IMG/VR virus record: IMGVR_UViG_3300042691_011990
Span: 1-21,692 of that record
Strand: one strand, 5' to 3'
Origin: a virus
DNA: 21,692 bases
Part shown: positions 1 to 8,726 of the stretch, piece after piece
How positions within the stretch are numbered: the stretch's first letter is position 1
How the letters are laid out: every line of letters begins with the position of its first letter
Position numbers and translations under genes: made by a program
The notes under the pieces: model-generated
Told to the model about the DNA's origin: nothing
Databases searched by the model: none
Seen by the model: only the letters and a program-made list of their open reading frames with translations

Positions 1-1213
1 TCAGGATGTTCGTTCGCACCGGGATCAGGTTGCCCTCAACAGGGCTTCCAATGTCAGTCAGCAGGCGGTCGAGGCTCGTCTTCGCAGCGCTGATCTGCGT
101 GGACAACAGAACGGGGTCGCTGGTGTTTTCGCTCAGGCTGGCCAGCGTTTCTGCCAGACGGGCATCCTCCGGCGTATCCATGCCAGCGCGAGATGCTTGG
201 GCTTCCTTGATCTGCGACACCAGTGCTTTCTTCTGGTCTTTCGCGCGGGCAATGTCTGCCGGGGCTTTGCTTTGCAGAGCTGCGTCTGCTGCCTGTTGTG
301 CGCTCTGGGCCGTCGTGCGGGCCTGTGTGACGATAGGGGTTGCGGTAGCCCATTGCTGTTGCGTTTCGATTTCGCGGGCGCTTGGGCCGGAACCTGGGGG
401 GCGCATGGATTGGCGGCCAAAATAGCCGCCCGCAGGCATGGCGTCAGGCATTGCGCTAGGCGCGCCGGGGGTTGTAAAATCCGCCGCCATCTTCGACACA
501 GGCCGCGCTACATAACCCAGCCCCGCACCGACGGCGACGTTCCTTGCACGCTCTTCCGCAGTTTCTGCCGGGGCTATGCCGCCAAGCGTGCCGCCGACAA
601 CGGCATTCGTCGTATCAGGGCCGGGGCCACGGCTGAACATCCGGCCCAGTGCTGCCATACCGGGGCCAATGGCCTGCGCCGCTTTAGATACCCCCGCGCC
701 AATGATTTCCCCCGGACCAAAGCCGCCCGCAATATCACCGGCAAAGGCTGCGAGAGGCTGCTGACGACGGCCCTCTTCAAGCTGTGCGCCGAACTCCCGG
801 TTGACCATGCCAGGCACAAAGAACGCCGCAGCATTAGCCGCTGACAATCCTGCCGCCTCATCCGCAAGCACAGTGCCTTCCCGTTCAAATACCCGCCGCC
901 CGCCTTCCTGCTGGGCAAGGCCTATTGCAGGCGCGGCAAAGGCCATCTCCAGCGGGTTGCTGACACCCATACGCCCCGCAGCGCGCTCACCTTCCGCACG
1001 GCCCGCCGCAGTCGCCTCGCGGTCGATGTCCCGCGCACGGGCCTCAGTTGCAGCCTGCTCGCGTCCGTAGCGGGCAAGGTAATCCTGAACGCTTTCGTTC
1101 GGGGCCTTGGTCCCGTATTTCTGCTTCATGAACGCATTGATTTCCGAACGCGGCATCGTGTCAGGAAAGGCAAACTTCCTGCCGTCCGGTCCTTCCACGA
1201 CGATCTTCGGCAT
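1..1213 (-). CDS. Large ejection/internal virion-type protein, N-terminal part (C-terminus beyond window)
   Basis: The frame is open from an ATG at 1213 to the window edge (about 404 codons), with no stop. The ATG overlaps the upstream stop as TAATG. The N-terminus reads MPKIVVEGPDGRKFAFPD, the same EGPDG..F.FP motif that opens the preceding 818-aa protein. It is followed by a charged Arg/Glu/Ala-rich stretch (about 45-75), a Gly/Ala-rich, weakly hydrophobic middle (about 130-240), and an Ala/Gln/Lys/Glu-rich helical region (about 280-400) that looks coiled-coil. No lysozyme or transglycosylase motif is visible in this part. Position after gp7-like and gp20-like genes fits a DNA-ejection protein (P22 gp16 position) that leaves the virion with the genome. 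Role is inferred from composition and context, not from a recognised domain. Confidence 0.75.
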   Translation of the reverse strand, partial: MPKIVVEGPDGRKFAFPDTMPRSEINAFMKQKYGTKAPNESVQDYLARYGREQAATEARARDIDREATAAGRAEGERAAGRMGVSNPLEMAFAAPAIGLAQQEGGRRVFEREGTVLADEAAGLSAANAAAFFVPGMVNREFGAQLEEGRRQQPLAAFAGDIAGGFGPGEIIGAGVSKAAQAIGPGMAALGRMFSRGPGPDTTNAVVGGTLGGIAPAETAEERARNVAVGAGLGYVARPVSKMAADFTTPGAPSAMPDAMPAGGYFGRQSMRPPGSGPSAREIETQQQWATATPIVTQARTTAQSAQQAADAALQSKAPADIARAKDQKKALVSQIKEAQASRAGMDTPEDARLAETLASLSENTSDPVLLSTQISAAKTSLDRLLTDIGSPVEGNLIPVRTNIL

Positions 1214-3669
1214 TATTCTGTCTCGCCGGTTTCGGGGTTGTAGCGAAGTTGCTGCGTTGCGGCGATTGCGGCACCGGCAACGCTTGGCCGCACGAGCACA
1301 CGGGCAACAAACCTCGCGCGGTTCTCGTTCATTTCCTGCCCGCCAATGCTGCGCTGAACAATCCTCAAGGCTTCCTGCGCATCCCGTCCGCGTGACTGTG
1401 TCAGGACCGTTGCAATCTCATCCAGAATGCCCCGATCGCGGGCCATCATCGCTTCTTCAGTCGTGGCTGAAAGCGCCCGCGTCAGGTTTTGGGTTGCCTT
1501 CAGCGGGCCATCTCGCAGCAAGGATTGCAGGATACCCGGCTGGGTTTCCCCGCGTATCGTCTGCATAATGTCGCCGCGCCGGAACGTGGCAGAGTTAGGG
1601 TTGACCGCCGCACGCAGTTCAACGGCGGCAATCTCCTCATCCAGCTGGCGGATGAAATCACGGGCAGGCCCAGGCCCCACAATGGTTTCCAGCTTCTCGC
1701 GGAAGTCCGGGCTGGTCATCTGCTTGGTAAGCGATTGCAATTCCCTGGCATCGCGGTTCGGATCAGACGCAAGTTGGCCGATCCTGGCCAGCTTATCGTC
1801 AATTGCGTTACGCAGGCCAATCTGCGCGGCTACGCGCTCGGGCGGGGTCATGTCGCCCAATGCGTTGCGAACCTGCTCGCGGGTGAGCGTTCCGCCGAAT
1901 GCCCGGTAACCAATATCCGCCGCGTTGATTTCTGAAATCGTATCGGCTGCGGTATTCAGCGCGGTGCGGTATTCAGGGACCACTTCGCCAAGGGTGTCAC
2001 GTATATCGCGTGACAGGTTCCCCACGCTCCGTCCGTAACCCGTGACGCCGCCCATCGCGCCGCGCCCCTCGCTGCTTTCAACGATGTCCGCCAATGCGCG
2101 GCGGATGTAATCAAACTGCCGAACGTCAGGCAGGCGGGTGAATGTCACCGTGCCATCATCCGCGACGTTCGCCATGATCTGCGGGCTTCTGACGCCCTCA
2201 ACGCGCATCAGTTCGTTAGCCCTGTTAATTGCGCTCATCGGCACACGGTCAAGCATGGCCTGAAGATTGCGGCCAGCCGCGCCAGAATAGTCAATCGGGA
2301 CCGCATACGCCGCATCATAAACCCGCGCACGCTCCGGGGCCGATGCTAGGCGGATACCTGCCGCCTGCGTTTCTCGCCCGCGCGGAACGCCCAGCACCTG
2401 ATCCATGAACGCGTTGAACCGCTGCGATCCTTGGGTAACGCGCGCCTCAATGGCATTGCGGGCCTGACGCTTTGCGCCGGGTCCGCCCGCCTGCATGGCA
2501 ACGTCAAGGAAATCACGCAGCACAGGGCTGGCGTCTGCAAGCATCGAGGACGGACCTGCCCGCTGCAATGCCGCTACAGCCGCGTCGAAGTCTTCGGCCT
2601 GCAAGGCAGAACGCAGCACCGTTGCCGTCTCGCGGCTGACGCCCAGTTCCTGAGCCAGCCGGGTATCATCTACCCGTCCGATGTAGTTGCGTGCGTTGAT
2701 CATGACTTCTTCCGCTCCGGGCGGAACCGCGCCCGCTACTGTGCCAATAGCTGCGCCAGTCAGGCCGCCGGTAACAGCGCCTTGCAAGCGTTGGCCTTCC
2801 TCGGCCAAGCCTGCGCCAGTTGCTGCGCCTTCAGCAGCGCCGACAACACCGCCGCGTGTCACGCCTGAAGCAATCTGTGCGCCCGGTGTGGCTCCTCTTG
2901 CAGTAACGGCGCCCAACAGTCCCGGCGTAGCAAGTGCGCCAGTCACGCCGCCAGCAATCTGCAACCCAGTGCTTACGGCAGGCGCAACGCGCTCAGTCTC
3001 AGCTTGCGCGCCGCGCACAATATCCGTGCCAGACACGCCCATCTGCGTCATTGCCGGGGTCTGGGTAACTGCGCCTAGCGCCTCATCAATTGCCCCGCCA
3101 ACAAACGGCAAGCCTTTTAGGAACTGCAACGCGCCCGCTGCAACCGGGTTTTTGGCTGCAAAGTCGGCGCCCATCGCCTGCCCGACATCGCGGTTCATCA
3201 AGCCCACAAACGCCGCTTCCTGCCGCAAAGCTTTCGCTTCCAGACTTGCCGCTGAAAGCTCTAAAACATCCGCACCCTTTTTTCGCTCCGCCGCTTGTGG
3301 AATGCCTGCCGAAAGCGCGCGTGTTTGCAGGAATTTCTGACGCTTCCTTGCCGCTTCCGCACGGCTGGCCTCTGCGGCCTTCAGGGGCTTCAGCAGCGTC
3401 TCGATCTGCTTAGGGTCCGACGTTGCCATGTTTCCGGCAACCAGCACCTGTGCACCGTTCGGCCCTTCCAGAAGACGGGCGCCGCCGGGTAATTTGCGCA
3501 CCTCACGATAAGCGGGCGCTTGCTGGGGGGGAACTGGCGGGGATGGTGTAGCGGCAGGCGCACCCGAATATGCGCGCTTGATCGTGATGCTTATCACGTC
3601 ATCCGTAGTTCCTTCGGGGAACTCAAATTCCTGCCCGTCCGGCCCTTCGATAATTACCGGACCTGCCAT
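1213..3669 (-). CDS. Large ejection/internal virion-type protein (818 aa)
   Basis: The ATG at 3669 overlaps the upstream TAA (TAATG). The product begins MAGPVIIEGPDGQEFEFPEG; EGPDG..F.FP recurs at the start of the next gene. A weaker internal copy (LLEGPNGAQVLV, about 66-77) follows a Pro-rich linker. Residues about 95-165 are Arg/Glu/Ala-rich helix. Residues about 180-320 are Gly/Ala-rich with alternating hydrophobics (GGVTGALATPGLLGAV, GGLTGAAIGTVAGAV), typical of phage proteins that must enter or cross membranes. The C-terminal half is helical and charged. No enzymatic motif was recognised. Location in the block after the tail genes, where P22 has gp7-gp20-gp16, supports a DNA-ejection role. 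This is inference from position and composition; I cannot tell which P22 ejection protein it replaces. Confidence 0.8.
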   Translation of the reverse strand: MAGPVIIEGPDGQEFEFPEGTTDDVISITIKRAYSGAPAATPSPPVPPQQAPAYREVRKLPGGARLLEGPNGAQVLVAGNMATSDPKQIETLLKPLKAAEASRAEAARKRQKFLQTRALSAGIPQAAERKKGADVLELSAASLEAKALRQEAAFVGLMNRDVGQAMGADFAAKNPVAAGALQFLKGLPFVGGAIDEALGAVTQTPAMTQMGVSGTDIVRGAQAETERVAPAVSTGLQIAGGVTGALATPGLLGAVTARGATPGAQIASGVTRGGVVGAAEGAATGAGLAEEGQRLQGAVTGGLTGAAIGTVAGAVPPGAEEVMINARNYIGRVDDTRLAQELGVSRETATVLRSALQAEDFDAAVAALQRAGPSSMLADASPVLRDFLDVAMQAGGPGAKRQARNAIEARVTQGSQRFNAFMDQVLGVPRGRETQAAGIRLASAPERARVYDAAYAVPIDYSGAAGRNLQAMLDRVPMSAINRANELMRVEGVRSPQIMANVADDGTVTFTRLPDVRQFDYIRRALADIVESSEGRGAMGGVTGYGRSVGNLSRDIRDTLGEVVPEYRTALNTAADTISEINAADIGYRAFGGTLTREQVRNALGDMTPPERVAAQIGLRNAIDDKLARIGQLASDPNRDARELQSLTKQMTSPDFREKLETIVGPGPARDFIRQLDEEIAAVELRAAVNPNSATFRRGDIMQTIRGETQPGILQSLLRDGPLKATQNLTRALSATTEEAMMARDRGILDEIATVLTQSRGRDAQEALRIVQRSIGGQEMNENRARFVARVLVRPSVAGAAIAATQQLRYNPETGETE

Positions 3670-4955
3670 TATTTGATTTCCCTGCCCTGCGCGTCAAACT
3701 TCCGGCGCCCGCCTGTTGCCCCGCCGCCGCCCGTGCTGAACTCTGCCAGCGGGTTGTTAAGCGCGCGGATTTTCTCGCGGTATTGTTCGCGGGTTATTGC
3801 GCCATCTATTACAGCATCCGCCAGTTCGCCTTCGCGCACGAGATATTCGTTCATTGCCAGCATTGTGCTGATAATCTTGCGGTTGCCTTCCGGCGTGTTG
3901 ATAAGGCGGGGCAGCGAAGACTTGAACAGCGCGACATCGCGGTCAGACATCGTTCCCGAACCGGGAGGACGCTGCGCTGGCACAAGCTGGTTAATCAGGG
4001 CTTCCGTTGCCTGAATATTCGACAGGCCCTCAGTTGGAACACCTATATTTCCAAGCACGTTTTTAACTGCCGCCTCGGCGCCGGACGGGCTTGCGGCCAG
4101 TTCCGTCTGCAAGGCTGACAATGTCTGGCGATTGCGCCGCGCGGTCTGGCCCTGCGTCGATACCGCCATGATATTTTCGGCCTGGCCTTTACCTATAGCC
4201 GTTTCAAAGGCTCCGGCTTCCCCGCCAACGTTAATCTGCGCAATTGGCCCACGTTCGGCCCCGCCCTGCTCCATAAACGCTTGGTATTCTGCCGTCCCCG
4301 GCTGAAGGCCTGCCTGTTCAGCCCGAAGTTGAAGCGTGCGAAACGCTTCCGGGGCTTTTTCAGGCGGAGGCATGATTGTCGTTGCAAACGTCTCAAACTG
4401 CTTAGGGTCCATCAGGTTTGCCAGCACGGGCAACACGGCTGCGACCGGCGCCATAGGGTCAACGCCCATTTCCGCCTGAATGCTTTTCAGCGATGCTACC
4501 TCGTCCGCCTTGCCTGCCGCCTCTGCTGCCGCAATCCGCTCTTCCAGAAGCTTGGCGCCATATTCGGGGCTGTTCTTCATTGCGGTTGCAAGCGTGACCA
4601 GTTGACGGATTTCACCGTCTTTCTGGGCCTGGCTCTTCATGCTGAACGAGGACTGCACCTGCTCGGCGATCTCAGGATATTGGCTGTTCAGGCGAAGGAC
4701 ATCGTCAACGGTTGCCGTGCCTGCCGTAAGCCGCTCGGTAAAGCTGGCAAGATCGCCCTGCATCGCCTTTGCTTTGGCCTGCTCCTCCTGCAACTTGGCC
4801 TGATTGGCCTGATATTGCTGCATTTCCATGTCGTAAAGCTGCGTTTCGCGCTCGCCCTGAACGCGCTGCTGTTGGAATTGCTGGCCCTGCTGATACCCGG
4901 CCAGAGCCATTTGCAGCGGGTCTTGAACGGCGATCCGGTAATCAAACGGCTGCAT
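3669..4955 (-). CDS. Gln-rich ejection-type virion protein (428 aa)
   Basis: I chose the ATG at 4955, giving a 14-nt overlap with the S74-domain gene. A TTG two codons upstream (4961) is also possible. The start MQPFDYRIAVQDPLQMALAG resembles the opening of many phage ejection proteins (DP...AL.G.Q.G). Residues about 20-70 are strikingly Gln-rich and predicted helical (QQGQQFQQQR, QQYQANQAKLQEEQAKAKA). The rest is Ala/Glu-rich helix with a Gly-rich spacer near the C-terminus (TGGGGATGGRRKF). No cysteines or catalytic motif were noticed. Third-from-last in the block, it sits where P22 has gp20 and is of similar length (P22 gp20 about 470 aa). Ejection function is inferred from composition and neighbours. 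Confidence 0.8.
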   Translation of the reverse strand: MQPFDYRIAVQDPLQMALAGYQQGQQFQQQRVQGERETQLYDMEMQQYQANQAKLQEEQAKAKAMQGDLASFTERLTAGTATVDDVLRLNSQYPEIAEQVQSSFSMKSQAQKDGEIRQLVTLATAMKNSPEYGAKLLEERIAAAEAAGKADEVASLKSIQAEMGVDPMAPVAAVLPVLANLMDPKQFETFATTIMPPPEKAPEAFRTLQLRAEQAGLQPGTAEYQAFMEQGGAERGPIAQINVGGEAGAFETAIGKGQAENIMAVSTQGQTARRNRQTLSALQTELAASPSGAEAAVKNVLGNIGVPTEGLSNIQATEALINQLVPAQRPPGSGTMSDRDVALFKSSLPRLINTPEGNRKIISTMLAMNEYLVREGELADAVIDGAITREQYREKIRALNNPLAEFSTGGGGATGGRRKFDAQGREIK

Positions 4956-5898
4956 TTTCAAGCCCCAGTCTTGAGTAATCGACCATCAGGAAACCCAGCG
5001 GATGGGTGATAACTGCATCCGGATGCGTCTCGATGACTTCCTGCGCCATGACGCCTTCGCGCTTCGTGCCCGGTTCATCCCATACGTAACGGTAGGAATA
5101 CCAAGCCAGCCCATTGCGCTCGCCCATAGGCTCAATGTCGGCCTTCAGGCGGATGTCGGACGGAAGAATGGAAGGGCCGGTTGAAATAGTGCCCAGACCG
5201 ACCGGCGTCTGCACGTTCGTAAGCATCTGGTCAAAGCCCGCTGGCGGCGCTGCGGGTGGTCTGCCAAACCCGCCCATACCTGCCGCAAGGCCGACGCTGC
5301 CTGCGATATTGCCCCACATGTTTGCGGTTGCTTGCCCGCGTGCGAGGGCAGCACCGGCCTGTGCCTGGCCGATCTGGCCGTATTGGTTGGAAATGTTCTG
5401 GCCAAGTTGCATCCCGGCATTTCCAACACCTGCCGCTGCATTCTGGCCCATTGAGACCATGCCGCCAAGACGGGAGTATTCATCGCGGATCAGGCTGGAC
5501 AGGATTTCAGGGCGGAACCTTGCCAAGGCGGATTGTGTGTTTCCGCCCCTCAGCCCGCCTGTTGCAGAGGCTGACTGAAGGATACCTTCTTCACCAGCCC
5601 TCACCAGCGCGCCATACTCAGCGCCGCTGGAAATCTGCTGGATCATGGATTGTTGAGCTTCCTCACCGGAAAGCCCCGTAAGCGCATTGTATCGGGAGAG
5701 CGCCGTGGTGCCGGACTGCACGTATGGCGCCATAAGCTGCTGCACGGCATCAAATTGCCTGCGCTGCTCGGCGATGCTTTGGTCTGCCGCCTGTTGCTGT
5801 GCGCGGGAAGCTGTTCTGGCGGCGCTGCTTTGCGCCCGCGAAGACATCACCCCGCCAACGATGGCGCTTCCGATGATTGCTGTTGCCATGAATGTCAT
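4942..5898 (-). CDS. gp7-like DNA ejection protein with C-terminal peptidase S74 chaperone domain (318 aa)
   Basis: The ATG at 5898 overlaps the upstream stop (ATGA); Met4 is an alternative. The N-terminus has a short Gly/Ala-rich hydrophobic segment (ATAIIGSAIVGGVMSS), then a Gln/Ala/Arg helix (about 20-55) and an 'LMAPYVQSG...ALSRYNALTGLSG' stretch typical of gp7-like ejection proteins. The middle is Gly/Ala/Gln-rich and lacks cysteines. From about 245 there is a clear S74 intramolecular chaperone/auto-protease signature: PSDIRLKADIEPMG, then YRYVWDE, GVMAQEV (282-288) and LMVDYSRLGL. Ser247 and Lys252 have the Ser-x4-Lys spacing of the S74 catalytic pair, so self-cleavage just before Ser247 is predicted. 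S74 domains usually cap trimeric fibres, so one on an ejection-type protein is notable. Confidence 0.85.
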   Translation of the reverse strand: MTFMATAIIGSAIVGGVMSSRAQSSAARTASRAQQQAADQSIAEQRRQFDAVQQLMAPYVQSGTTALSRYNALTGLSGEEAQQSMIQQISSGAEYGALVRAGEEGILQSASATGGLRGGNTQSALARFRPEILSSLIRDEYSRLGGMVSMGQNAAAGVGNAGMQLGQNISNQYGQIGQAQAGAALARGQATANMWGNIAGSVGLAAGMGGFGRPPAAPPAGFDQMLTNVQTPVGLGTISTGPSILPSDIRLKADIEPMGERNGLAWYSYRYVWDEPGTKREGVMAQEVIETHPDAVITHPLGFLMVDYSRLGLENAAV

Positions 5899-6320
5899 GC
5901 TGCGCTCTCCAACGCTAACGGCGATTTCTCAATAAATGCCGCCTCGATTTCTTCAGCGGTGGTCAGGTTCGTCGCGATCACATTCAGCCAGACCGTGTCC
6001 TCAATGGCGTAAATCACTTTGCGGTCCGCCTCGCCGACGAAAATATGCGGCGCAACAAATATGTTCACGTCCCCGCTCGCAATCACGACCACCATCCCCT
6101 TGACTATCATGTTGATGTTGGGAACGCGGTGCCTGTGGCCTAAACCTAGCATTCCCTCCGGCATGTGGCGCTCCCGGATGCAAATCCCAGGACCGAAATG
6201 GTGGAAAACCGGGCATTCCACCTGCGGGTATTCTAGCATCTCTCGTTCTAATTCCTCAAGGTCAAGCGAGGCGATTAATTCAGCCTGCTCGTCCTGCGAT
6301 AAAGCACGTATCTCGTTCAC
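5895..6320 (-). CDS. Cupin-like phage protein (141 aa)
   Basis: The start is a GTG at 6320 overlapping the upstream TGA as GTGA. The longer upstream extension of this frame lies inside the previous gene and is unlikely. An acidic helical N-terminus (LSQDEQAELIASLDLEELE) precedes a cupin/RmlC-like core: FHHFGPGICIRERHMPEG, LGLGHRHRVPNINMIVKG, VVVIASGDVN, then FVGEADRKVIYAIEDTVWLN. His residues in the HxH position (GHRHR) could bind metal. Proteins of this type (about 110-140 aa, ending near 'DTVW') are common in phage structural clusters, usually with no assigned role. Here it lies between a small beta protein and the S74 ejection protein in the late operon, so a virion or assembly role is plausible but unproven. 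Confidence 0.85.
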   Translation of the reverse strand: MNEIRALSQDEQAELIASLDLEELEREMLEYPQVECPVFHHFGPGICIRERHMPEGMLGLGHRHRVPNINMIVKGMVVVIASGDVNIFVAPHIFVGEADRKVIYAIEDTVWLNVIATNLTTAEEIEAAFIEKSPLALESAA

Positions 6321-6655
6321 CCTGTCACCTCGCGCCCGCTTACCCGGATCGTAATCGCTGCCGCAGCACTGGCCTGCGTGATGATCCGGTCCCCGTTCTC
6401 CAGCCATTGCCCGCAAGCCTCCGGGCATGAATAACTCTCCCCGCTAACAAGCTCGCGTGCAAATAATACCCTGTTCCCACCCCCTGGCGACTGCCCGTTA
6501 GGAACCAGCCAGATCGAAAGTGTTGCAGTAATGCCACTGTTATTCGTGGCCAGAAAGCGGTCGATGCTGACCCGGCCACCTGACACAGTGTATTGAACCG
6601 TCTGGCTGTTTTCTGCGTATTTCGTCTGGATCAGGGGTTTAGCGACTACGGTCAT
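6317..6655 (-). CDS. Small beta-rich structural protein (112 aa)
   Basis: The ATG at 6655 overlaps the upstream stop (ATGA), and its own stop overlaps the cupin gene's GTG. The sequence alternates polar and hydrophobic residues consistent with a beta sandwich. It includes a 'VSIDRFLATNNSG' strand-turn, 'LSIWLVPNG', 'GESYSCPEACGQWLENGDRI' and a C-terminal 'AITIRVSGREVTG'. Small proteins of this layout, ending in a '..I..SG.E.T' strand, are frequent in phage tail/head regions and generally hypothetical. It follows the candidate tail-needle gene. No catalytic residues or membrane segment are seen. Confidence 0.8.
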   Translation of the reverse strand: MTVVAKPLIQTKYAENSQTVQYTVSGGRVSIDRFLATNNSGITATLSIWLVPNGQSPGGGNRVLFARELVSGESYSCPEACGQWLENGDRIITQASAAAAITIRVSGREVTG

Positions 6656-7326
6656 GGGGATACCTGTGTAACGGCTAGGTGCGCTGCGGGGGCTGCGGGG
6701 GCAAAGGCGGTGGCCGCTTCAGCATTCAGGAACAGGGCCACATCATCCACGGCAAAGAATGCCTCCACGTAATCGCCTGCGCTCACTTCAATGAACTCCG
6801 AACGGAACATCGAGGCAAACGCATTATTCCCCGTCTCGGTCTCTATGCCTGCGCTGTTAGCAATTGCCGCACCGTTCTTCGAAAACCAGAGCCATAGGTT
6901 CTTCGCTGAAGCTGAAGTGCTGGATAGCTGTGCGAACAGGTCGAATTTATACACCCCGTCGCGCTCGATCACAATCCGGCTGGCAGGGCTTCCAATGCTG
7001 ACGCCCTGTGCAATCCCCGCGCTGTCCCATGTGATGGCCGTTGCCGTGTTGATTGCCCCTGCAACCTGATCGGCGCTCTTGATCAATTCGGCATAGGCAA
7101 AACGGTCAAGCCGGTCCTGTATCCGTGATGCCCATGAAAGCGCATCGAGCGCATCGCTTCCCGCCGGATCAAGCGCAAGCCCGTCCACATCAGCACGCAA
7201 TGTAACAAGCTCGGCAGGCTGTTCTGATGTCGCCTGGCGGAACAGGTCTTCAAACGCCCGGATAGCCTCCGGGTCATTGTTCACGATCTTGGCGATCTGA
7301 TCACGGGTAAGCCTGCGTGTTGCCAT
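6652..7326 (-). CDS. Phage structural protein with helical N-terminus and C1q/TNF-like C-terminus; candidate tail needle (224 aa)
   Basis: The ATG at 7326 overlaps the gp10-like stop as TGATG. Residues about 1-85 are helical and charged, with LTRDQIAKIVNNDPEAIRAFEDLF, an opening seen in many phage late proteins. A Thr/Ala linker follows. Residues about 100-224 form a jelly-roll-like series of strands: SRIVIERDGVYKFDLFAQL, LWLWFSKNGAAIANS, FRSEFIEVSAGDYVEAFF, and a final HLAVTQV strand. This ordering resembles C1q/TNF-type phage receptor-binding domains. In P22 the gene directly after gp10 encodes the tail needle gp26, and the Sf6 needle carries a TNF-like knob. Position plus fold suggest a needle or fibre-tip role; the helical shaft is much shorter than P22 gp26. 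Role is inference. Confidence 0.85.
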   Translation of the reverse strand: MATRRLTRDQIAKIVNNDPEAIRAFEDLFRQATSEQPAELVTLRADVDGLALDPAGSDALDALSWASRIQDRLDRFAYAELIKSADQVAGAINTATAITWDSAGIAQGVSIGSPASRIVIERDGVYKFDLFAQLSSTSASAKNLWLWFSKNGAAIANSAGIETETGNNAFASMFRSEFIEVSAGDYVEAFFAVDDVALFLNAEAATAFAPAAPAAHLAVTQVSP

Positions 7327-8726
7327 CAGAAATTAAGCGCCTCGATCCTGGCTTCTAACCGCGCGAAGCTAAGGAACGCATCCGAGTTGCCCCGGAACCG
7401 CTGTGCGCGCCAGTTCCTCATATTTCCCTGTTGAAACCATACCAGACGCTTGGACCTGTTTCCGGCCTGCCCTGCGTTGATCCATTTGGGCTGCGACCAG
7501 TTTACGCCGTCGGTCGTGTATTGCGTGTAGATTTTCGGTTCGGGGCCAAGCGCATTGCGCCCCGTAAGTGCCACCAGTTCAAGTTCATGGATGATTGCGC
7601 CGCGCCCCTCGTTATAAAGCAGCGTGGTCGAGAACTCCCAGCCAACGGGTTCGCCCCAATGGGTGGAGACGCTTTCGGTCAGGTAGCCGACAGAGGCCGT
7701 CAGGGTGTCCGCTACGTTCCAGCGGTCATAGGCCCAGATCATATCCGAGACCCGCCAAGTGCTCAGGTAATCCGTGCCAGATGACAGGATGAACCACACC
7801 GGCTGACCCAGTTTCTGGCTGACAGCGGGGTCATATACAATCGTCTGGTCTGGAAGGTGCAGAACCAGGTGCTGGTAATCCCTGCCAACACGGGCCTCAA
7901 GGAAGGACGTGGCTAGCTGGGTTTCGGTATAGGACTGAAGTATGAGGTCAATATCAAGCGTGCTGATCTTGGCGGCTTGGCCGTTTGCAGCAAGCCATAC
8001 CGCCGGGGCTTCGTTACGGCCTGATCCCAGCATGGCAACCGCGTCGATGAACTGGCACGCGGTATGTGGGCCAAACGTGCCCTTGCTGATTTGTGCGCCC
8101 TCGATCCGCTGGAATGGGAAACCCGTCGTTCCGATGTTGTCGAAGATTTCGGTCGTGTGTCTGTTCAGAACGTAAGCCTCGTTCCTGATCTTCACGAGCG
8201 ACTTCAGCGGATCGGGGTCAGCTTCCGACGAGCCATATTTCAGCGGGTCGATGGCAAAGGGGTCATTCAGTTCGGTGATGATGATGAACTCATCGTCAAT
8301 GAACATGAAATACCCGTCGATCCAGATGCCGTCCTTTACGCTGCCAAGGTCCGGGTCGGTGATCTGGGTCAGGGTCGTGCCGTCATAGAGATACGCATCC
8401 GGCTCGGACACGATGGCCAGCTTGTCGAAGCTGTAGGTCATGGTGACCCGTGCAGTGCCGGGAATGGTGCCAATCGTGGTCACTGTGCCATCCTGTGCCA
8501 CAGATACGAAGCTTTCGCCCATCACGCGGTATACGACGCCGTTCCAGAGGATGCCGCCCCGGTTGATGCCTGGCCCCGTCCCATTTCCGATAATCCCGTC
8601 CGCAGGCCGGAGATAGCCCGTGCTGATGCCCTGATCCAAGGCGACCGGGATCATATTATGCGGATAGTTCGCCCGGAAATCGGCCTGATTATCAGTGAAA
8701 ATCCCCGTAAGGAGAGGTATTTGCAT
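7326..8726 (-). CDS. P22 gp10-like packaged DNA stabilisation protein (466 aa)
   Basis: The protein matches the P22 gp10 family (Phage_stabilise) along its length. Shared landmarks include 'STGYLRPADGI' near the N-terminus, 'GGILWNGVVYRVMG', an 'ILQSYTETQLATSFLEA' block (gp10 has 'IIRSYTAEEMATGVMET'), 'HLVLHLPDQTIVYD' (gp10 'ELLIIHLPRHVLVYD') and C-terminal 'YTTDGVNWSQPKWI' and 'RFRGNSDAFLSFARLEARIE'. Length is close to P22 gp10 (about 472 aa). It acts as a tail hub plugging the portal after packaging, together with gp4. The start is ATG at 8726 (TGATG overlap); a GTG at 8729 (GTGA overlap) is almost as good and would add one residue. A GGGAG lies just upstream. Confidence 0.95.
   Translation of the reverse strand: MQIPLLTGIFTDNQADFRANYPHNMIPVALDQGISTGYLRPADGIIGNGTGPGINRGGILWNGVVYRVMGESFVSVAQDGTVTTIGTIPGTARVTMTYSFDKLAIVSEPDAYLYDGTTLTQITDPDLGSVKDGIWIDGYFMFIDDEFIIITELNDPFAIDPLKYGSSEADPDPLKSLVKIRNEAYVLNRHTTEIFDNIGTTGFPFQRIEGAQISKGTFGPHTACQFIDAVAMLGSGRNEAPAVWLAANGQAAKISTLDIDLILQSYTETQLATSFLEARVGRDYQHLVLHLPDQTIVYDPAVSQKLGQPVWFILSSGTDYLSTWRVSDMIWAYDRWNVADTLTASVGYLTESVSTHWGEPVGWEFSTTLLYNEGRGAIIHELELVALTGRNALGPEPKIYTQYTTDGVNWSQPKWINAGQAGNRSKRLVWFQQGNMRNWRAQRFRGNSDAFLSFARLEARIEALNF

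Noticed and set aside
5895-6428. Longer 177-aa version of the cupin-like protein
   Set aside because: Its first 36 codons lie inside the preceding gene with no homology-like features. The GTG at 6320 gives the GTGA overlap typical of this operon.
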